NCBI RefSeq assembly: GCF_028622875.1 | Contig: NZ_CP117709.1 | Coordinates: forward strand, 4,281,001 to 4,345,000 | DNA from: Streptomyces sp. MMBL 11-1 | GTDB lineage: Bacteria > Actinomycetota > Actinomycetes > Streptomycetales > Streptomycetaceae | Reading direction: 5' to 3' | DNA length: 64,000 nucleotides | Part shown: positions 26,099-35,063 of the stretch, piece after piece | Layout: each line of letters opens with the position of its first letter | Position numbering within the stretch: the first letter of the stretch is position 1 | Position numbers and translations under genes: made by a program | The notes under the pieces: generated by a model | What the model was told of the DNA's origin: nothing | Seen by the model: the letters and a program-made list of their open reading frames with translations, nothing else | Databases searched by the model: none

Positions 26099-27481
26099 AT
26101 GACCCCTCATGCCCCTCATGCCCCGTCCGCCGACCCCGCGGCCGGTGCGGCCGTGAAGGCCGCGGACCGCGCGCACGTGTTCCACTCCTGGTCCGCCCAG
26201 GGCCTCATCGACCCGCTCGCCGTCGCCGGCGCCGAGGGGTCCTACTTCTGGGACTACGACGGCAACCGCTACCTCGACTTCACCAGCGGGCTCGTCTACA
26301 CCAACATCGGCTACCAGCACCCCACCGTGATCGCCGCGATCCAGGAGCAGGCGGGCAGGCTCGCCACCTTCGCTCCCGCGTTCGCGATCGAGGCGCGCTC
26401 CGAGGCCGCACGCCTCATCGCCGAGCGCACCCCCGGTGACCTGGACAAGATCTTCTTCACCAACGGCGGGGCGGAGGCCGTCGAGAACGCCGTCCGCATG
26501 GCCCGGCTGCACACCGGCCGCACGAAGGTGCTCTCCGCCTACCGCTCGTACCACGGGGCCACCTCCACCGCGATCAACCTCACCGGGGACCCGCGCCGCT
26601 GGCCCTCCGACAACGGCTCGGCGGGCGTCGTCCGCTTCTGGGCCCCGTTCCTCTACCGCTCCCCGTTCCACGCGGCGAACGAGGCCGAGGAGTGCGCCCG
26701 CGCCCTCCAGCACCTGGAGGACACCCTCGCCTTCGAGGGCCCGGCCACCATCGCCGCGATCGTCCTGGAGACCATCCCGGGCACGGCGGGCATCATGACC
26801 CCGCCGCCGGGCTATCTGGCGGGCGTCCGCGAGATCTGCGACCGGTACGGGATCGTCTTCGTGCTCGACGAGGTGATGGCCGGATTCGGCCGCACCGGCG
26901 CCTGGTTCGCCGCCGACCACTTCGACGTCGTGCCGGACCTGCTGACCTTCGCCAAGGGCGTCAACTCCGGTTACGTACCGCTGGGCGGCGTCGCCATCAG
27001 CGCCGAGATCGCCGCGACCTTCGAGACCCGCCCCTACCCCGGCGGCCTCACCTACTCCGGACACCCGCTGGCCTGCGCCGCCGCCGTCGCCACCATCGGC
27101 GTGATGGAGGACGAGAAGGTCGTCGAGCACGCGGCCCGGATCGGCGAGACCGTCCTCGGCCCCGGCCTGCGCGAACTCGCCGACCGCCACCCCTCGGTGG
27201 GCGAGGTGCGCGGCCTCGGCGCGTTCTGGGCACTGGAGCTGGTCCGTGACCGGGAGACCCGCGAGCCGCTCGTCCCGTACAACGCGACGGGCGAGGCCAA
27301 CGCCCCGATGGCGGCCTTCGGGGCGGCGGCGAAGAAGCAGGGTCTGTGGCCGTTCATCAACATGAACCGAACCCACGCCGTCCCCGCTTGCAACGTCTCC
27401 GAGGCCGAGGCCAAGGAAGGGCTCGCGGCCCTGGACGTCGCTCTCTCCGTCGCCGACTCGTACACGGTCCAGGGCGCGTAA
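26099..27481 (+). CDS. Class III aminotransferase (PLP)
   Basis: 460 residues. Fold-type I class III signatures are present: WDYDGNRYLDFTSGLVYTNIGYQHP at the start, FFTNGGAEAVENAVRMARL (phosphate-binding), SYHGAT, FVLDEVMAGFGRTGAWFA (PLP-contacting Asp), and FAKGVNSGYVPLGGVAIS with the Schiff-base Lys. It resembles taurine-pyruvate and beta-alanine-pyruvate aminotransferases. Substrate is not predictable. The GntR/FCD regulator follows in the same direction after 181 bases and may respond to the pathway. Confidence 0.92.
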   Translation: MTPHAPHAPSADPAAGAAVKAADRAHVFHSWSAQGLIDPLAVAGAEGSYFWDYDGNRYLDFTSGLVYTNIGYQHPTVIAAIQEQAGRLATFAPAFAIEARSEAARLIAERTPGDLDKIFFTNGGAEAVENAVRMARLHTGRTKVLSAYRSYHGATSTAINLTGDPRRWPSDNGSAGVVRFWAPFLYRSPFHAANEAEECARALQHLEDTLAFEGPATIAAIVLETIPGTAGIMTPPPGYLAGVREICDRYGIVFVLDEVMAGFGRTGAWFAADHFDVVPDLLTFAKGVNSGYVPLGGVAISAEIAATFETRPYPGGLTYSGHPLACAAAVATIGVMEDEKVVEHAARIGETVLGPGLRELADRHPSVGEVRGLGAFWALELVRDRETREPLVPYNATGEANAPMAAFGAAAKKQGLWPFINMNRTHAVPACNVSEAEAKEGLAALDVALSVADSYTVQGA

Positions 27482-27662
27482 CGCCGCTCCCGGCCCGTAC
27501 GCCGGGTGACCGGACGAACCGCTTCCCTGCGCGATCGACGCTGTGCCCATCCCCGCCGTGCCCGGAATCGGGCACGGCGGCGGCCCTGGCTTAAGGTGAC
27601 CCGAGCCAGTGGTGACCCCCGCCGGAAACGGTCGGCGAACGGGGACGGAGAGGTACGGACGG

Positions 27663-28403
27663 ATGGGGGCCGGTATGAGTCCGAGCGGAGGTGTGACGCG
27701 CAACACCCTGCGCCAGCAGATCGCCGACGCGCTGCGTGACGAGGTGCTGGCAGGGCGTCTTCCGCCGGGCCGGGAGTTCACCGTCAAGCAGATCGCCGAG
27801 CAGTACGGGGTCTCCGCGACGCCCGTCCGCGAGGCGCTCTTCGACCTCTCCGCGCAGGGGCTCCTCGTCTCCGACCAGCACCGCGGCTTCCAGGTGCGCG
27901 AGTTCACCGTCGCCGACTTCCGCGCGATGGCCGAGGCCCGCGCCCTCGTCGTCGAGGGCCTCTTCCGCGCCCCCGCCGAGAGGGTCGCCGTCCGGCCCGA
28001 GACTCTCGCCTCGATCCGCCGCCGGGCCGCGGAGGCGGTCCGCGCGGCGAAGGGCGGCGACCTCGACGTGCTGATCGGGTACGACCTGCGGTTCTGGCGG
28101 GAGCTGGGGCAGTTCATCCTCAACCCGTACGTCACCGACTTCCTCGCCCGTCTCCGCGTCCAGGCCTGGGTGTTCGCCGTGCACCGGCTGCGCCGCGACG
28201 GCATGGACGAGGACGTGCTGTGGTTCGGCCACGAGGACCTCGTCGAGGCCATCTCCCGGGGCGACCACGAGCAGGTCCACGCCGCCATGCACTCCTACTA
28301 CGCGCACGCGCTGGCCTGGGCGGACCGGCTGGAGGCGCGGGCGGCGGGGGGAGACGCGCCGGTGCCGCCGGAGTCCCCGCAGGCCCCGGGGCACTGTGCG
28401 TGA
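27663..28403 (+). CDS. GntR-family regulator (FCD subfamily)
   Basis: 246 residues if ATG 27663 is used, with GGAGAGG at 9 bases; ATG 27675 is an alternative. The HTH reads NTLRQQIADALRDEVLAGRLPPGREFTVKQIAEQYGVSATPVREALFDLSAQGLL. The C-terminal all-helical FCD domain has FRAMAEARALVVEGL and the His-containing GHEDLVEAISRGDHEQVHAAMHSYYAHAL, which would coordinate a metal near the ligand pocket. FCD regulators usually sense organic acids. Confidence 0.92.
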   Translation: MGAGMSPSGGVTRNTLRQQIADALRDEVLAGRLPPGREFTVKQIAEQYGVSATPVREALFDLSAQGLLVSDQHRGFQVREFTVADFRAMAEARALVVEGLFRAPAERVAVRPETLASIRRRAAEAVRAAKGGDLDVLIGYDLRFWRELGQFILNPYVTDFLARLRVQAWVFAVHRLRRDGMDEDVLWFGHEDLVEAISRGDHEQVHAAMHSYYAHALAWADRLEARAAGGDAPVPPESPQAPGHCA

Positions 28404-28463
28404 GGTTCGCCCCGCATTACGCTGTCCCGACGATCGCCCGAACCTGTTGGAGAGCGAGACTTC

Positions 28464-29114
28464 GTGGCCTGTGACCTGTGGCTGGTCCCCCTCGTCGATG
28501 TGCTGTGCCACAGCGCCGACAATCCGTTCGCCGAAGAGATCGCCGTCTACGACAAGGCGCTGAACGACGCCGGGCTGCCGCCCGTTCCCGTCTACGCCTA
28601 CATGCCGGGCCTCAACGGCGAGGTCGCCCCCGTGGCCGGCTTCGACTACGACGCCCTGCACTTCCTGCGCCGCGCCTACCTGCTCCAGTTGAGCGGCCTC
28701 GCCGTCACCCCCGTCGCCGGTCTCGACGGCGACTACGAGCAGCTCCTGGAGATGTTCGAACAAGGCGCCCAGCAGTCGCACCTGGTGTGGCACTACGACC
28801 ACGCGGGGGCGTACGTCCCGGTGGACTTCCCGGTGCCGCTCTCCGACGACGCGCTGCTGGCGGGCGGCGGGCCGCTGGGCTCCTCGCACGGGCTGCTGCG
28901 CGAGCTGCAGTTCGTCGCCCCGTCCATCGGCATCGACCCGGCCAACCCGCCGGCCGCCCCGCAACCGCCCTCCGGCCCCACGGCCCTGGAGGAACCGGCG
29001 GAGGCGCCCCCCTACGACGACAGCCCGTTCGCCCGGGAACGCCACGTCTGGCTGGGTCTCCACGCGGCGGCGACCCGCAGCCTGGCCCAGGGCTCGATGA
29101 TCATCTTCAGCTAG
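28464..29114 (+). CDS. Conserved hypothetical protein
   Basis: 216 residues, GTG start. It begins MACDLWLVPLVDVLCHSADNPFAEEIAVYDKAL and has a long Asp-rich middle (FDYDALHFLRRAYLLQLSGL, GDYEQLLEMFEQGAQQSHLVWHYDHAGAYVPVDFP). There is no signal peptide or membrane segment. I recognise the shape from streptomycete genomes but no function. It lies 60 bases after the GntR gene. Confidence 0.8.
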   Translation: MACDLWLVPLVDVLCHSADNPFAEEIAVYDKALNDAGLPPVPVYAYMPGLNGEVAPVAGFDYDALHFLRRAYLLQLSGLAVTPVAGLDGDYEQLLEMFEQGAQQSHLVWHYDHAGAYVPVDFPVPLSDDALLAGGGPLGSSHGLLRELQFVAPSIGIDPANPPAAPQPPSGPTALEEPAEAPPYDDSPFARERHVWLGLHAAATRSLAQGSMIIFS

Positions 29115-29141
29115 GCCGTGTCCGGCACGGCACACGTTGCA

Positions 29142-29202
29142 TTCAAGCCCGTCCGGCGATGGAGGACCGGGGGTCCGGGGGCAGCGCCCCCGAGGAGCCA
29201 CC
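29142..29202. repeat. Streptomyces dispersed extragenic repeat
   Basis: Sequence beginning AAGCCCGTCCGGCGATGGAG and ending in the GGGGGCAGCGCCCCCG hairpin matches the well-known intergenic repeat type of streptomycetes. It sits between convergent genes and can act as a terminator. Confidence 0.65.
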
Positions 29203-29291
29203 CCGCACCCCCGGCACCCACCGCCCCGCACCACCAGCACCCCCCTGCCCCGGCCCCCGGCACCCGTCGCCCCGCCCCGGGCCCGGGGTCC

Positions 29292-30089
29292 TCACCGCGG
29301 TGACTCCGGCGGCCGCTGCCGCGGCATGTTCGGCCGCGCCGCCACCGACGGCATCGAGAACCGCCCCGGCGCCGCCCCCGACTCGCCGCGCCCTCCGGCG
29401 CTCCCCGTCGCCAGGGCCTGCGTGCCCATCGGCGCCGGGCCCGCCCGGAACTCCACCATCCAGTCCGCCGTCTCCGACCGCACCAGCTCGGTGATGTCCT
29501 CGGAGAACCTCCGCAGCACCCCCAGGCACCGTTCGGCCGCCTCGCTGGCCGTGCCCTCGGTCGGCCCGAGCGTCTCCCGTACGCACTCCGAGGCCCAGTC
29601 GAACTGGAGCACCTGGAGCCGCCGCTGCACTGCCTGGGCCGTGGCGAGATTCCTTATCCACCCGGAGGTGAGACCGAAATACCGGTCGCCGGCCATGCAG
29701 GCGGCCCCCAGCAGCAGGGACAGATAGCCCCAGCCCGCCGACCCGCTCAGGACGCCGGTCAGGTCGAGCAGCGGCAGGGCGGCCCCGGCGACCCCCCCGA
29801 TGGCGGTACCCATCCGCAGGGCCCTGGCGGCCCGGCGCTTGCGGACCCGGTCGTTGAGATACCAGTCGGCCGTGTCCAGCGCGCCGGTCTCGACCCAGCG
29901 GTAGAGCTCGTCGAGCCGCTCGGCCGGCTCGCCCCAGTCGCCGAGGGGAAACGGGCGCCCGGTCAGATCGCGCCCGGCGGGGCGCCCCCTGGCCGGGCCG
30001 GAAGCGGAATGCTCAGCTCCGTTCTCACCGGATCCCGCATCGGTCTCTTTGCGGGGCGGCCCCTCGGGCTGCATCTCCGGCTGACTCAC
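29292..30089 (-). CDS. SLATT-domain membrane protein
   Basis: 265 residues; GTG 30089 is behind GAGGAG. Pattern: a basic/helical segment (ERLDELYRWVETGALDTADWYLNDRVRKRRAARAL), two membrane helices (GTAIGGVAGAALPLLDLTGVL and YLSLLLGAACMAGDRYFG), then a long helix (NLATAQAVQRRLQVLQFDWASECV). This is the SLATT two-helix architecture, often a pore-forming effector in nucleotide-signalling defence systems. No cyclase or SLOG gene is next to it. I recall it as a fixed neighbour of ybaB-recR in streptomycetes, so a housekeeping role is more likely. Confidence 0.8.
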   Translation of the reverse strand: MSQPEMQPEGPPRKETDAGSGENGAEHSASGPARGRPAGRDLTGRPFPLGDWGEPAERLDELYRWVETGALDTADWYLNDRVRKRRAARALRMGTAIGGVAGAALPLLDLTGVLSGSAGWGYLSLLLGAACMAGDRYFGLTSGWIRNLATAQAVQRRLQVLQFDWASECVRETLGPTEGTASEAAERCLGVLRRFSEDITELVRSETADWMVEFRAGPAPMGTQALATGSAGGRGESGAAPGRFSMPSVAARPNMPRQRPPESPR

Positions 30090-30455
30090 CGGGGCACTCC
30101 TCTGCACTCTGACGGACGGGACGACGCGTAGGGCCTCCCGGAACCGGACCCGGCCGGCCCGGAGAGGGCGGGGCGGTCCGCGCGACCGAAAACCCCTGAG
30201 GGGTAACTCTGCGTCACCGCACATGCACGCTCGTGTTTCGATGTGCATGCCCTTCCTACCGCCGAATGGTGGGCCGTGGGGTCGGAATCGCGGGATTCCC
30301 GCCTGCGCACGGCCGCTGGTCAGGTATAGGAGCACTCACGCCGGTTCCTGAATCTCACCCGAAAGAGTTGGTCCCTGGTGGGTGGAGCGCGGTGACCGGG
30401 GAGCACGTAGGCTCGGCTTACCGAAACATTTGTCGTCGAAATGCCAGGAGTGACC
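30090..30455. other. 366-bp divergent intergenic region, SLATT gene / ybaB
   Basis: Must hold promoters for both directions. No palindrome, RNA gene or ORF stood out. Confidence 0.5.
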
Positions 30456-30800
30456 GTGATTCCCGGTGGTGGCCAGCCCAATATGCAGCAGTTGCTCCAG
30501 CAGGCCCAGAAGATGCAGCAGGATCTCGCCACGGCCCAGGAGGAACTGGCCAGGACCGAGGTCGACGGACAGGCGGGTGGCGGTCTCGTGAAGGCCACGG
30601 TGACCGGCTCCGGCGAGCTCCGCGCCCTGGTGATCGACCCGAAGGCGGTGGACCCGGAGGACACCGAGACGCTCGCCGACCTCGTCGTCGCGGCCGTCCA
30701 GGCGGCCAACGAGAACGCGCAGGCGCTCCAGCAGGAGAAGCTCGGCCCGCTGGCGCAGGGCCTGGGCGGCGGGGGCGGCATCCCCGGCCTGCCGTTCTGA
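30456..30800 (+). CDS. ybaB: YbaB/EbfC nucleoid-associated protein
   Basis: 114 residues. GTG 30456 lies 5 bases after AGGAG and gives the usual Streptomyces N-terminus [19 protein letters not shown]. The body matches the family ([49 protein letters not shown]). It forms a small DNA-binding dimer. ybaB directly upstream of recR is a conserved bacterial pair and suggests a role in recombinational repair. Confidence 0.95.
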   Translation: MIPGGGQPNMQQLLQQAQKMQQDLATAQEELARTEVDGQAGGGLVKATVTGSGELRALVIDPKAVDPEDTETLADLVVAAVQAANENAQALQQEKLGPLAQGLGGGGGIPGLPF

Positions 30801-30952
30801 CCGGCCCCCAGGCCTGACCGGCCCAGTCCCGTTTACCGCCCGGCCCGGTCCGGTCCCGTACCGCCGGCCCGGTCCCGGGCGGGTCCGCGGGCCTACTGGT
30901 ACCGACCCGTACCCACTACGGTACGGAGCAGGAAGCAAAGAAAGGCGTTCCG

Positions 30953-31552
30953 TTGTACGAAGGCGTTGTTCAGGACCTCATCGACGAACTGGGCAGGCTG
31001 CCCGGCGTCGGTCCCAAGAGCGCGCAGCGGATCGCCTTCCACGTGCTGCAGGCCGAGCCCACCGACGTACGCCGGCTCGCGCACGCCCTCCTGGAGGTCA
31101 AGGACAAGGTCCGGTTCTGCGAGGTGTGCGGCAATGTCGCGCAGCAGGAGCAGTGCGGGATCTGCCGGGACGCGCGCCGCGACCGGAGCGTCATCTGCGT
31201 GGTCGAGGAGCCCAAGGACGTCGTGGCGATCGAGCGGACGCGTGAGTTCCGGGGCCGCTACCACGTCCTGGGCGGGGCGATCAGTCCGATCGAGGGCGTC
31301 GGCCCGGACGATCTGCGCATCCGCGAGCTGCTGGCGCGGCTCGCGGACGGCTCCATCACGGAGCTGATCCTCGCGACCGACCCCAATCTGGAGGGCGAGG
31401 CCACCGCGACGTACCTGGCGCGGATGGTCAAGCCGATGGGCCTCAGAGTGACCCGGCTGGCCAGCGGTCTGCCGGTCGGCGGCGACCTGGAGTACGCCGA
31501 CGAGGTCACCCTGGGCCGCGCCTTCGAGGGAAGGCGGCTGCTGGATGTCTGA
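30953..31552 (+). CDS. recR: Recombination mediator RecR
   Basis: 199 residues, TTG start preceded by GAAAGG. Domains in order: N-terminal HhH ([23 protein letters not shown]), a four-Cys zinc finger ([18 protein letters not shown]), the Toprim domain ([29 protein letters not shown]) and the C-terminal Walker-B-like end ([23 protein letters not shown]). It helps RecO load RecA on gapped DNA. All key residues are present. Confidence 0.98.
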   Translation: MYEGVVQDLIDELGRLPGVGPKSAQRIAFHVLQAEPTDVRRLAHALLEVKDKVRFCEVCGNVAQQEQCGICRDARRDRSVICVVEEPKDVVAIERTREFRGRYHVLGGAISPIEGVGPDDLRIRELLARLADGSITELILATDPNLEGEATATYLARMVKPMGLRVTRLASGLPVGGDLEYADEVTLGRAFEGRRLLDV

Positions 31553-31715
31553 CACCACCGCAGTACGCCCCCGTCACGCATCGCGGCCCGCTCTGTCGCC
31601 CGCTCCGTCGCCGCTGTCCCCTTCGCCGTCGCCTTCGCTGTTCCCTCCGCAGTCCCCTTCGTCGTCCGCTTCACCGTCTGTGACCGCGCCCACGGGAGGT
31701 CCCCTCGATGTCTGA
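31545..31715 (+). CDS. Possible small Ser/Pro-rich ORF bridging recR and DUF5063
   Basis: 56 codons. Its ATG lies inside the last codons of recR (GATGTCTGA) and it ends in the same GATGTCTGA, which contains the ATG of the next gene. GGGAAGG lies about 9 bases upstream. The product is [15 protein letters not shown], then a Ser/Pro-rich stretch. The matching ends suggest a segmental duplication of the gene junction rather than a selected peptide, but the coupling geometry is striking. Confidence 0.3.
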   Translation: MSDTTAVRPRHASRPALSPAPSPLSPSPSPSLFPPQSPSSSASPSVTAPTGGPLDV

Positions 31716-32367
31716 CGCCACGCTGAACTCCGTCACGCAGGACCCGGGCGACTTCGCCGTCCAGATCGCGGACCAGATCAAGACGTTCATCGTCGCGGTC
31801 ACCGAGGTGTCCAAGGTCGACGAGCCGGAAGAGGCCGTCCCGGTCCTGCTCCTCCAGGTCTCGCAGCTCCTGCTCGCGGGCGGCCGCCTCGGCGCGTACG
31901 AGGACGTCCTGCCCGACGAGCGGTACGAACCGGACCTCGGCGCCGAGCCGGACGCGGACGGCCTGCGCGAGCGGTTCGCGGCGCTGCTGGAGCCGATCGA
32001 CGTCTACTCCGAGGTCTTCGACCCGTACGAGCCCCGCAAGGCCCCGGTCCCGCACCGGATCTCCGACGACCTGGCCGACCTGGTCACCGACCTCGGCCAC
32101 GGCCTCGCGCACTACGAAGCCGAGCGCACCGCCGAGGCGCTGTGGTGGTGGCAGTTCTCGTACTTCTCCAACTGGGGCTCCACCGCCTCCGCCGCCCTCC
32201 GCGCCCTCCAGTCCCTGGTCGCCCACATCCGCCTCGGCCAGCCCCTGGAGGAGCTGGACGGCCTGGACACCGACCAGGACCCGGGCGAGGAGGACCTCGC
32301 CGAGGCGGCGGGCCGCGTGATGATCGAGGAGATCGCGGGCCCGCTGGGCCTGCGCCCGGTGAAGTAG
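31708..32367 (+). CDS. DUF5063 family protein
   Basis: 219 residues, ATG behind GGGAGGT. Mostly helical and acidic: FAVQIADQIKTFIVAVTEVSKVDEPEEAVPVLLLQVSQLLLAGGRLGAYEDVLPDERYEPDLG, then VYSEVFDPYEPRKAPVPHRISDDLADLVTDLGHGLAHYE and WWWQFSYFSNWGSTASAALRAL. The gene regularly follows recR in streptomycetes. No enzymatic motif is seen and the function is unknown. Confidence 0.9.
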   Translation: MSDATLNSVTQDPGDFAVQIADQIKTFIVAVTEVSKVDEPEEAVPVLLLQVSQLLLAGGRLGAYEDVLPDERYEPDLGAEPDADGLRERFAALLEPIDVYSEVFDPYEPRKAPVPHRISDDLADLVTDLGHGLAHYEAERTAEALWWWQFSYFSNWGSTASAALRALQSLVAHIRLGQPLEELDGLDTDQDPGEEDLAEAAGRVMIEEIAGPLGLRPVK

Positions 32368-32470
32368 CGCCCGCTGCCCACCGGAACGCGCCCGCTGTCC
32401 ACCGGAACGCGCGGGCGGTTACCGGAACGCCGGGCGGCTACCGGAACGCGCGGGCGGTCACCGGAACGCG
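32368..32470. repeat. ~20-bp tandem repeat, five units
   Basis: Units of the form CGCSSGCGGTTACCGGAACG repeat between the convergent DUF5063 and NmrA-type genes. The last unit forms the final codons of the NmrA-type gene. Confidence 0.85.
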
Positions 32471-33300
32471 TCGGCGTTCTCCTCGGCCCAGCGGCGGTAG
32501 GGGCGGGCGGGCGAGCCGGTGACCCGGGCCACGGTGTCGTGCACGGCCAGCAGCGCGTCGTTGACGTCGCCGCCCATCAGGTCGAGGACGCTGTCCGCGA
32601 CCTCGGCCCCCATCGTCGCGGCCATCGGCGGGTAGGCCTCCTCCCGGGTGACCCCGACGCAGGCCACCTTCCGGCCCAGCACCCGCCCCAGTTCGCCGGC
32701 CTGCTGCCGCGGGCTGATCCGCTGCGGCCCGGTGAGCGGGTAGGTCCGCCCCCGGTGACCCGGCCCGGCCAGCGCCGCACGGGCCACCGAGGCGATGTCG
32801 GCGGGGTGGACGGTCGGCAGCCCGACATCCGCGTACGGCACGCGCACCACGGATTCGTCGCGCACGGACTGCGCCCACCAGAGGGTGTTGGAGGCGAACT
32901 GCGTCGGCCGCAGGACGGTCCACTCCATCCCGCTCTCCCGCAGCCGGCGTTCGACGGCGAGATTCGCCCGCGCCGGGCCGAGGTGCGGATGGGTCATGAC
33001 GGTGATGGAGGAGACCAGCACCACGTGCTCCACCCCCGCGTCCCGGGCGGCGTCGAGCACTCCGGCGTCGTCGCCGACGCCCGGGATCAGGAACAGTGAA
33101 CGCACCCCTCCCAGCGCGGACTTCAGCGACTCGGCCCGCCCCAGGTCACCCTCCGCGACCTCGACCCCGTCGGGCACCGCGGCCCCGGCCCGCGCCGCGT
33201 CCCGGCTGAGCGCCCGGACGCCGATTCCGTGCCCGGCCGCGTGCAACTGCCGCACCAGCTCGCTGCCGACGTTCCCGGTCGCACCGGTCACCAAAATCAT
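32458..33300 (-). CDS. NmrA-like NAD(P)-binding protein
   Basis: 280 residues. It is an atypical short-chain dehydrogenase with VTGATGNVGSELVRQL (GxxGxxG nucleotide loop), RALSRD after strand 2 (Arg favours NADPH), VEHVVLVSSITVM and VLRPTQFASN. The catalytic YxxxK is absent, as in NmrA/SDR5 members that sense redox cofactor or reduce quinones. It may be a quinone or NAD(P)H-dependent reductase. Its 3' end is formed by the tandem repeat. Confidence 0.88.
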   Translation of the reverse strand: MILVTGATGNVGSELVRQLHAAGHGIGVRALSRDAARAGAAVPDGVEVAEGDLGRAESLKSALGGVRSLFLIPGVGDDAGVLDAARDAGVEHVVLVSSITVMTHPHLGPARANLAVERRLRESGMEWTVLRPTQFASNTLWWAQSVRDESVVRVPYADVGLPTVHPADIASVARAALAGPGHRGRTYPLTGPQRISPRQQAGELGRVLGRKVACVGVTREEAYPPMAATMGAEVADSVLDLMGGDVNDALLAVHDTVARVTGSPARPYRRWAEENADAFR

Positions 33301-33418
33301 CGCTGAGCGCTCCTCTGTCCGGTCATGGCCTGTTCGATGAGGGGAACGCTAGGACCTCAACCGGCCTTGAGATCAAGCCGGTTGGTCGGTTCCTGGGTGA
33401 GCGCGCTGAACCGGGCAG

Positions 33419-33682
33419 GTGTACGAGCTGGGGATGTTCTGGACCGACGGCGACGGTCGCCGGACGTTCCGCTTCACGGAACTGCTGCCGTGCCCGGCGG
33501 TCATCCACCGGCTGTCCGTCAGGGAAGGGGACGCCTGCATGCTGTACGACCGGCACCCCGCCGCGCACTCCTGGGACGTGAGGGATCCGCTCGCCGATCT
33601 GATGACGGAGCGGATCCGGGAGGACGTACGACGCGACCGCGACCGCGACCGCGACCGCGACGGCGGCGGGATGGCGTCCTGA
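33419..33682 (+). CDS. Small hypothetical protein with Arg-Asp repeat tail
   Basis: 87 residues, GTG start with weak ribosome site. MYELGMFWTDGDGRRTFRFTELLPCPAVIHRL is followed by GDACMLYDRHPAAHSWDVRDPLADLMTERI. The tail has RDRDRDRDRD encoded by six-base repeats CGCGAC. Unrecognised; amino-acid composition looks coding, so it is kept with caution. Confidence 0.4.
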   Translation: MYELGMFWTDGDGRRTFRFTELLPCPAVIHRLSVREGDACMLYDRHPAAHSWDVRDPLADLMTERIREDVRRDRDRDRDRDGGGMAS

Positions 33683-33715
33683 CGCCCCGTGTCCCGCCCG
33701 GGCGCGATCCCGCAG

Positions 33716-33812
33716 GTCCGCCCGAAGCTCAAGCCCCGAGTCGCGAGCACCGGGCTTCGAGCTCTCTCTGTAGGAAGGGGTGGTGGGGTTCAACCCACCC
33801 ACCCTCCCTACC
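33716..33812 (+). other. Conserved non-coding block upstream of HTH copy B
   Basis: Counterpart of 15897-16018. It contains CCCGAAGCTC, GGGCTTCGAGC, CTCTGTAGGAA and a GGTGGGGTTCAACCCACCC hairpin followed by ACCCTCCC. No gene is seen in 33683-34021. Confidence 0.5.
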
Positions 33813-33949
33813 CACTCCCCGACAAGGTTCCGAACTGCCCTGTGGGCTGCGCGAATTCGACCAGAAGTGACGGTTGGTGACCGGGTTGCGCCGGAGCGTA
33901 CGCACGCTCTAGGTTCACGATCAGCAACCCACTATCCGTAAAACGGACA

Positions 33950-33981
33950 ACCCCGGTGGTGCTACCAACACCGACCGGGGT
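33950..33981 (+). promoter_or_regulatory. Structured leader hairpin of HTH copy B
   Basis: ACCCCGGT (33950-33957) pairs with ACCGGGGT (33974-33981), and GGTG/CACC form an inner stem, as in 15782-15817. It is 40 bases upstream of the start. Confidence 0.65.
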
Positions 33982-34021
33982 CTGACCGTAAGAGATCGAA
34001 CCCCTTAGAAAGACGATCCCC

Positions 34022-35013
34022 ATGGCTTCCGCCAACCTTAGTGCCGCCCTGCGCGCGCCCGCCCACCCCATGGCGAAAGCCGGGTACGGGAAGCGTCACG
34101 CCCCCGACCAGGACCCGCCCCGCGCCCACGACTTCGCCGGTCTGGAGCCGCGTGAGGCGGCCATCGCCGCGTACATCGACCGGCTCCCCGAAGGCGCGGG
34201 ATCGGCTACAAGGTTCTTGCCGAGGAGCTGCCGGACTACGGGCAGCAGGCGTGCCGCAGCGCGCTCGACCGGCTGACCCGGGCCGGGCACCTCCGGCGCA
34301 TCAGGGTCCATGTCGCCGTGGCCGACGGCCAGATGCGCTGGGTGACGCGCACGTACTTCTCCCGGACCGCCCGCGACGCCGACTGGTGGGCCGCCCATGT
34401 GCGGTTCGTCCGGGGCCTGGACGCGCCCGGCCAGCCCCCGGCCCCCGCTGCCCCCGCTGCCGCCGAAACGGTCGAGGAGCCCGAGCCCGGCGTCCGGGCC
34501 GCGCGCTCGGAGGCGTACGACGTCCTCGCCGGGCTCGGCCGCCGCGAGCCCCGGCTCCAGCTCTCCGAGGGCGACTGCGTGGAGCTGGAACACCTGGTCG
34601 GCGAGTGGCTGGCGCGCGGCGTCGGCCGCGAACAGATCACCCAGGCCCTGACCTCGGGCCTGCCGGCGTCCGTGCACTCCGCCGGACCCCTCCTCCGTAC
34701 ACGACTGGAGACCAAGATGCCGCCGAGCCCCGCACCCCGGCCGGAGAAGGACCACCCGGGCGAGCAGATCGTGCGCATGGTGATGATGTGCCTCTTCTGC
34801 GACGAGGACGAGACGACGACCAATCTGGACCACGGCGTGTGCTCCGACTGCCGCGCCCAGGTCGCCCGCGACGAGGCGGCCGGTCTGACCGGCGACGTCC
34901 CCGACACCTTCCTGGCCCGCCCGCGCGCCGAGGTCGACGTCGCCGCCCGCATGGCCGAACTCCGCTCGGCCACCGTCCGTCCGGTCCTCCCGGCTCCGAG
35001 GCCGCGCCGGTGA
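34022..35013 (+). pseudogene. Frameshifted HTH/zinc-finger gene (copy B)
   Basis: The start ATG 34022 reads MASANLSAALRAPAHPMAKAGYGKRHAPDQ up to IDRLPEGA, then leaves frame. From 34201 another frame continues with IGYKVLAEELPDYGQQACRS and on through AGHLRRIRVHVAVADGQMRWVTRTYFSRTARD to a CLFCDEDETTTNLDHGVCSDCR finger. Together they align end to end with the protein at 14524-15747, with a shorter linker. One base is missing at about 34199-34200. Either a pseudogene, a sequencing error or programmed shifting; no slippery run is seen. The downstream half could still start at GTG 34318. Confidence 0.8.
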
Positions 35014-35063
35014 ACGTGCGGGAGATCCCGGTCGGGGCACCATGGAGGCAAGGAGGCGACCCC

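Noticed and set aside
29292..30089. CBASS-type defence system at the SLATT gene
   Set aside because: No nucleotide cyclase, SLOG or other effector lies next to it; neighbours are housekeeping genes.
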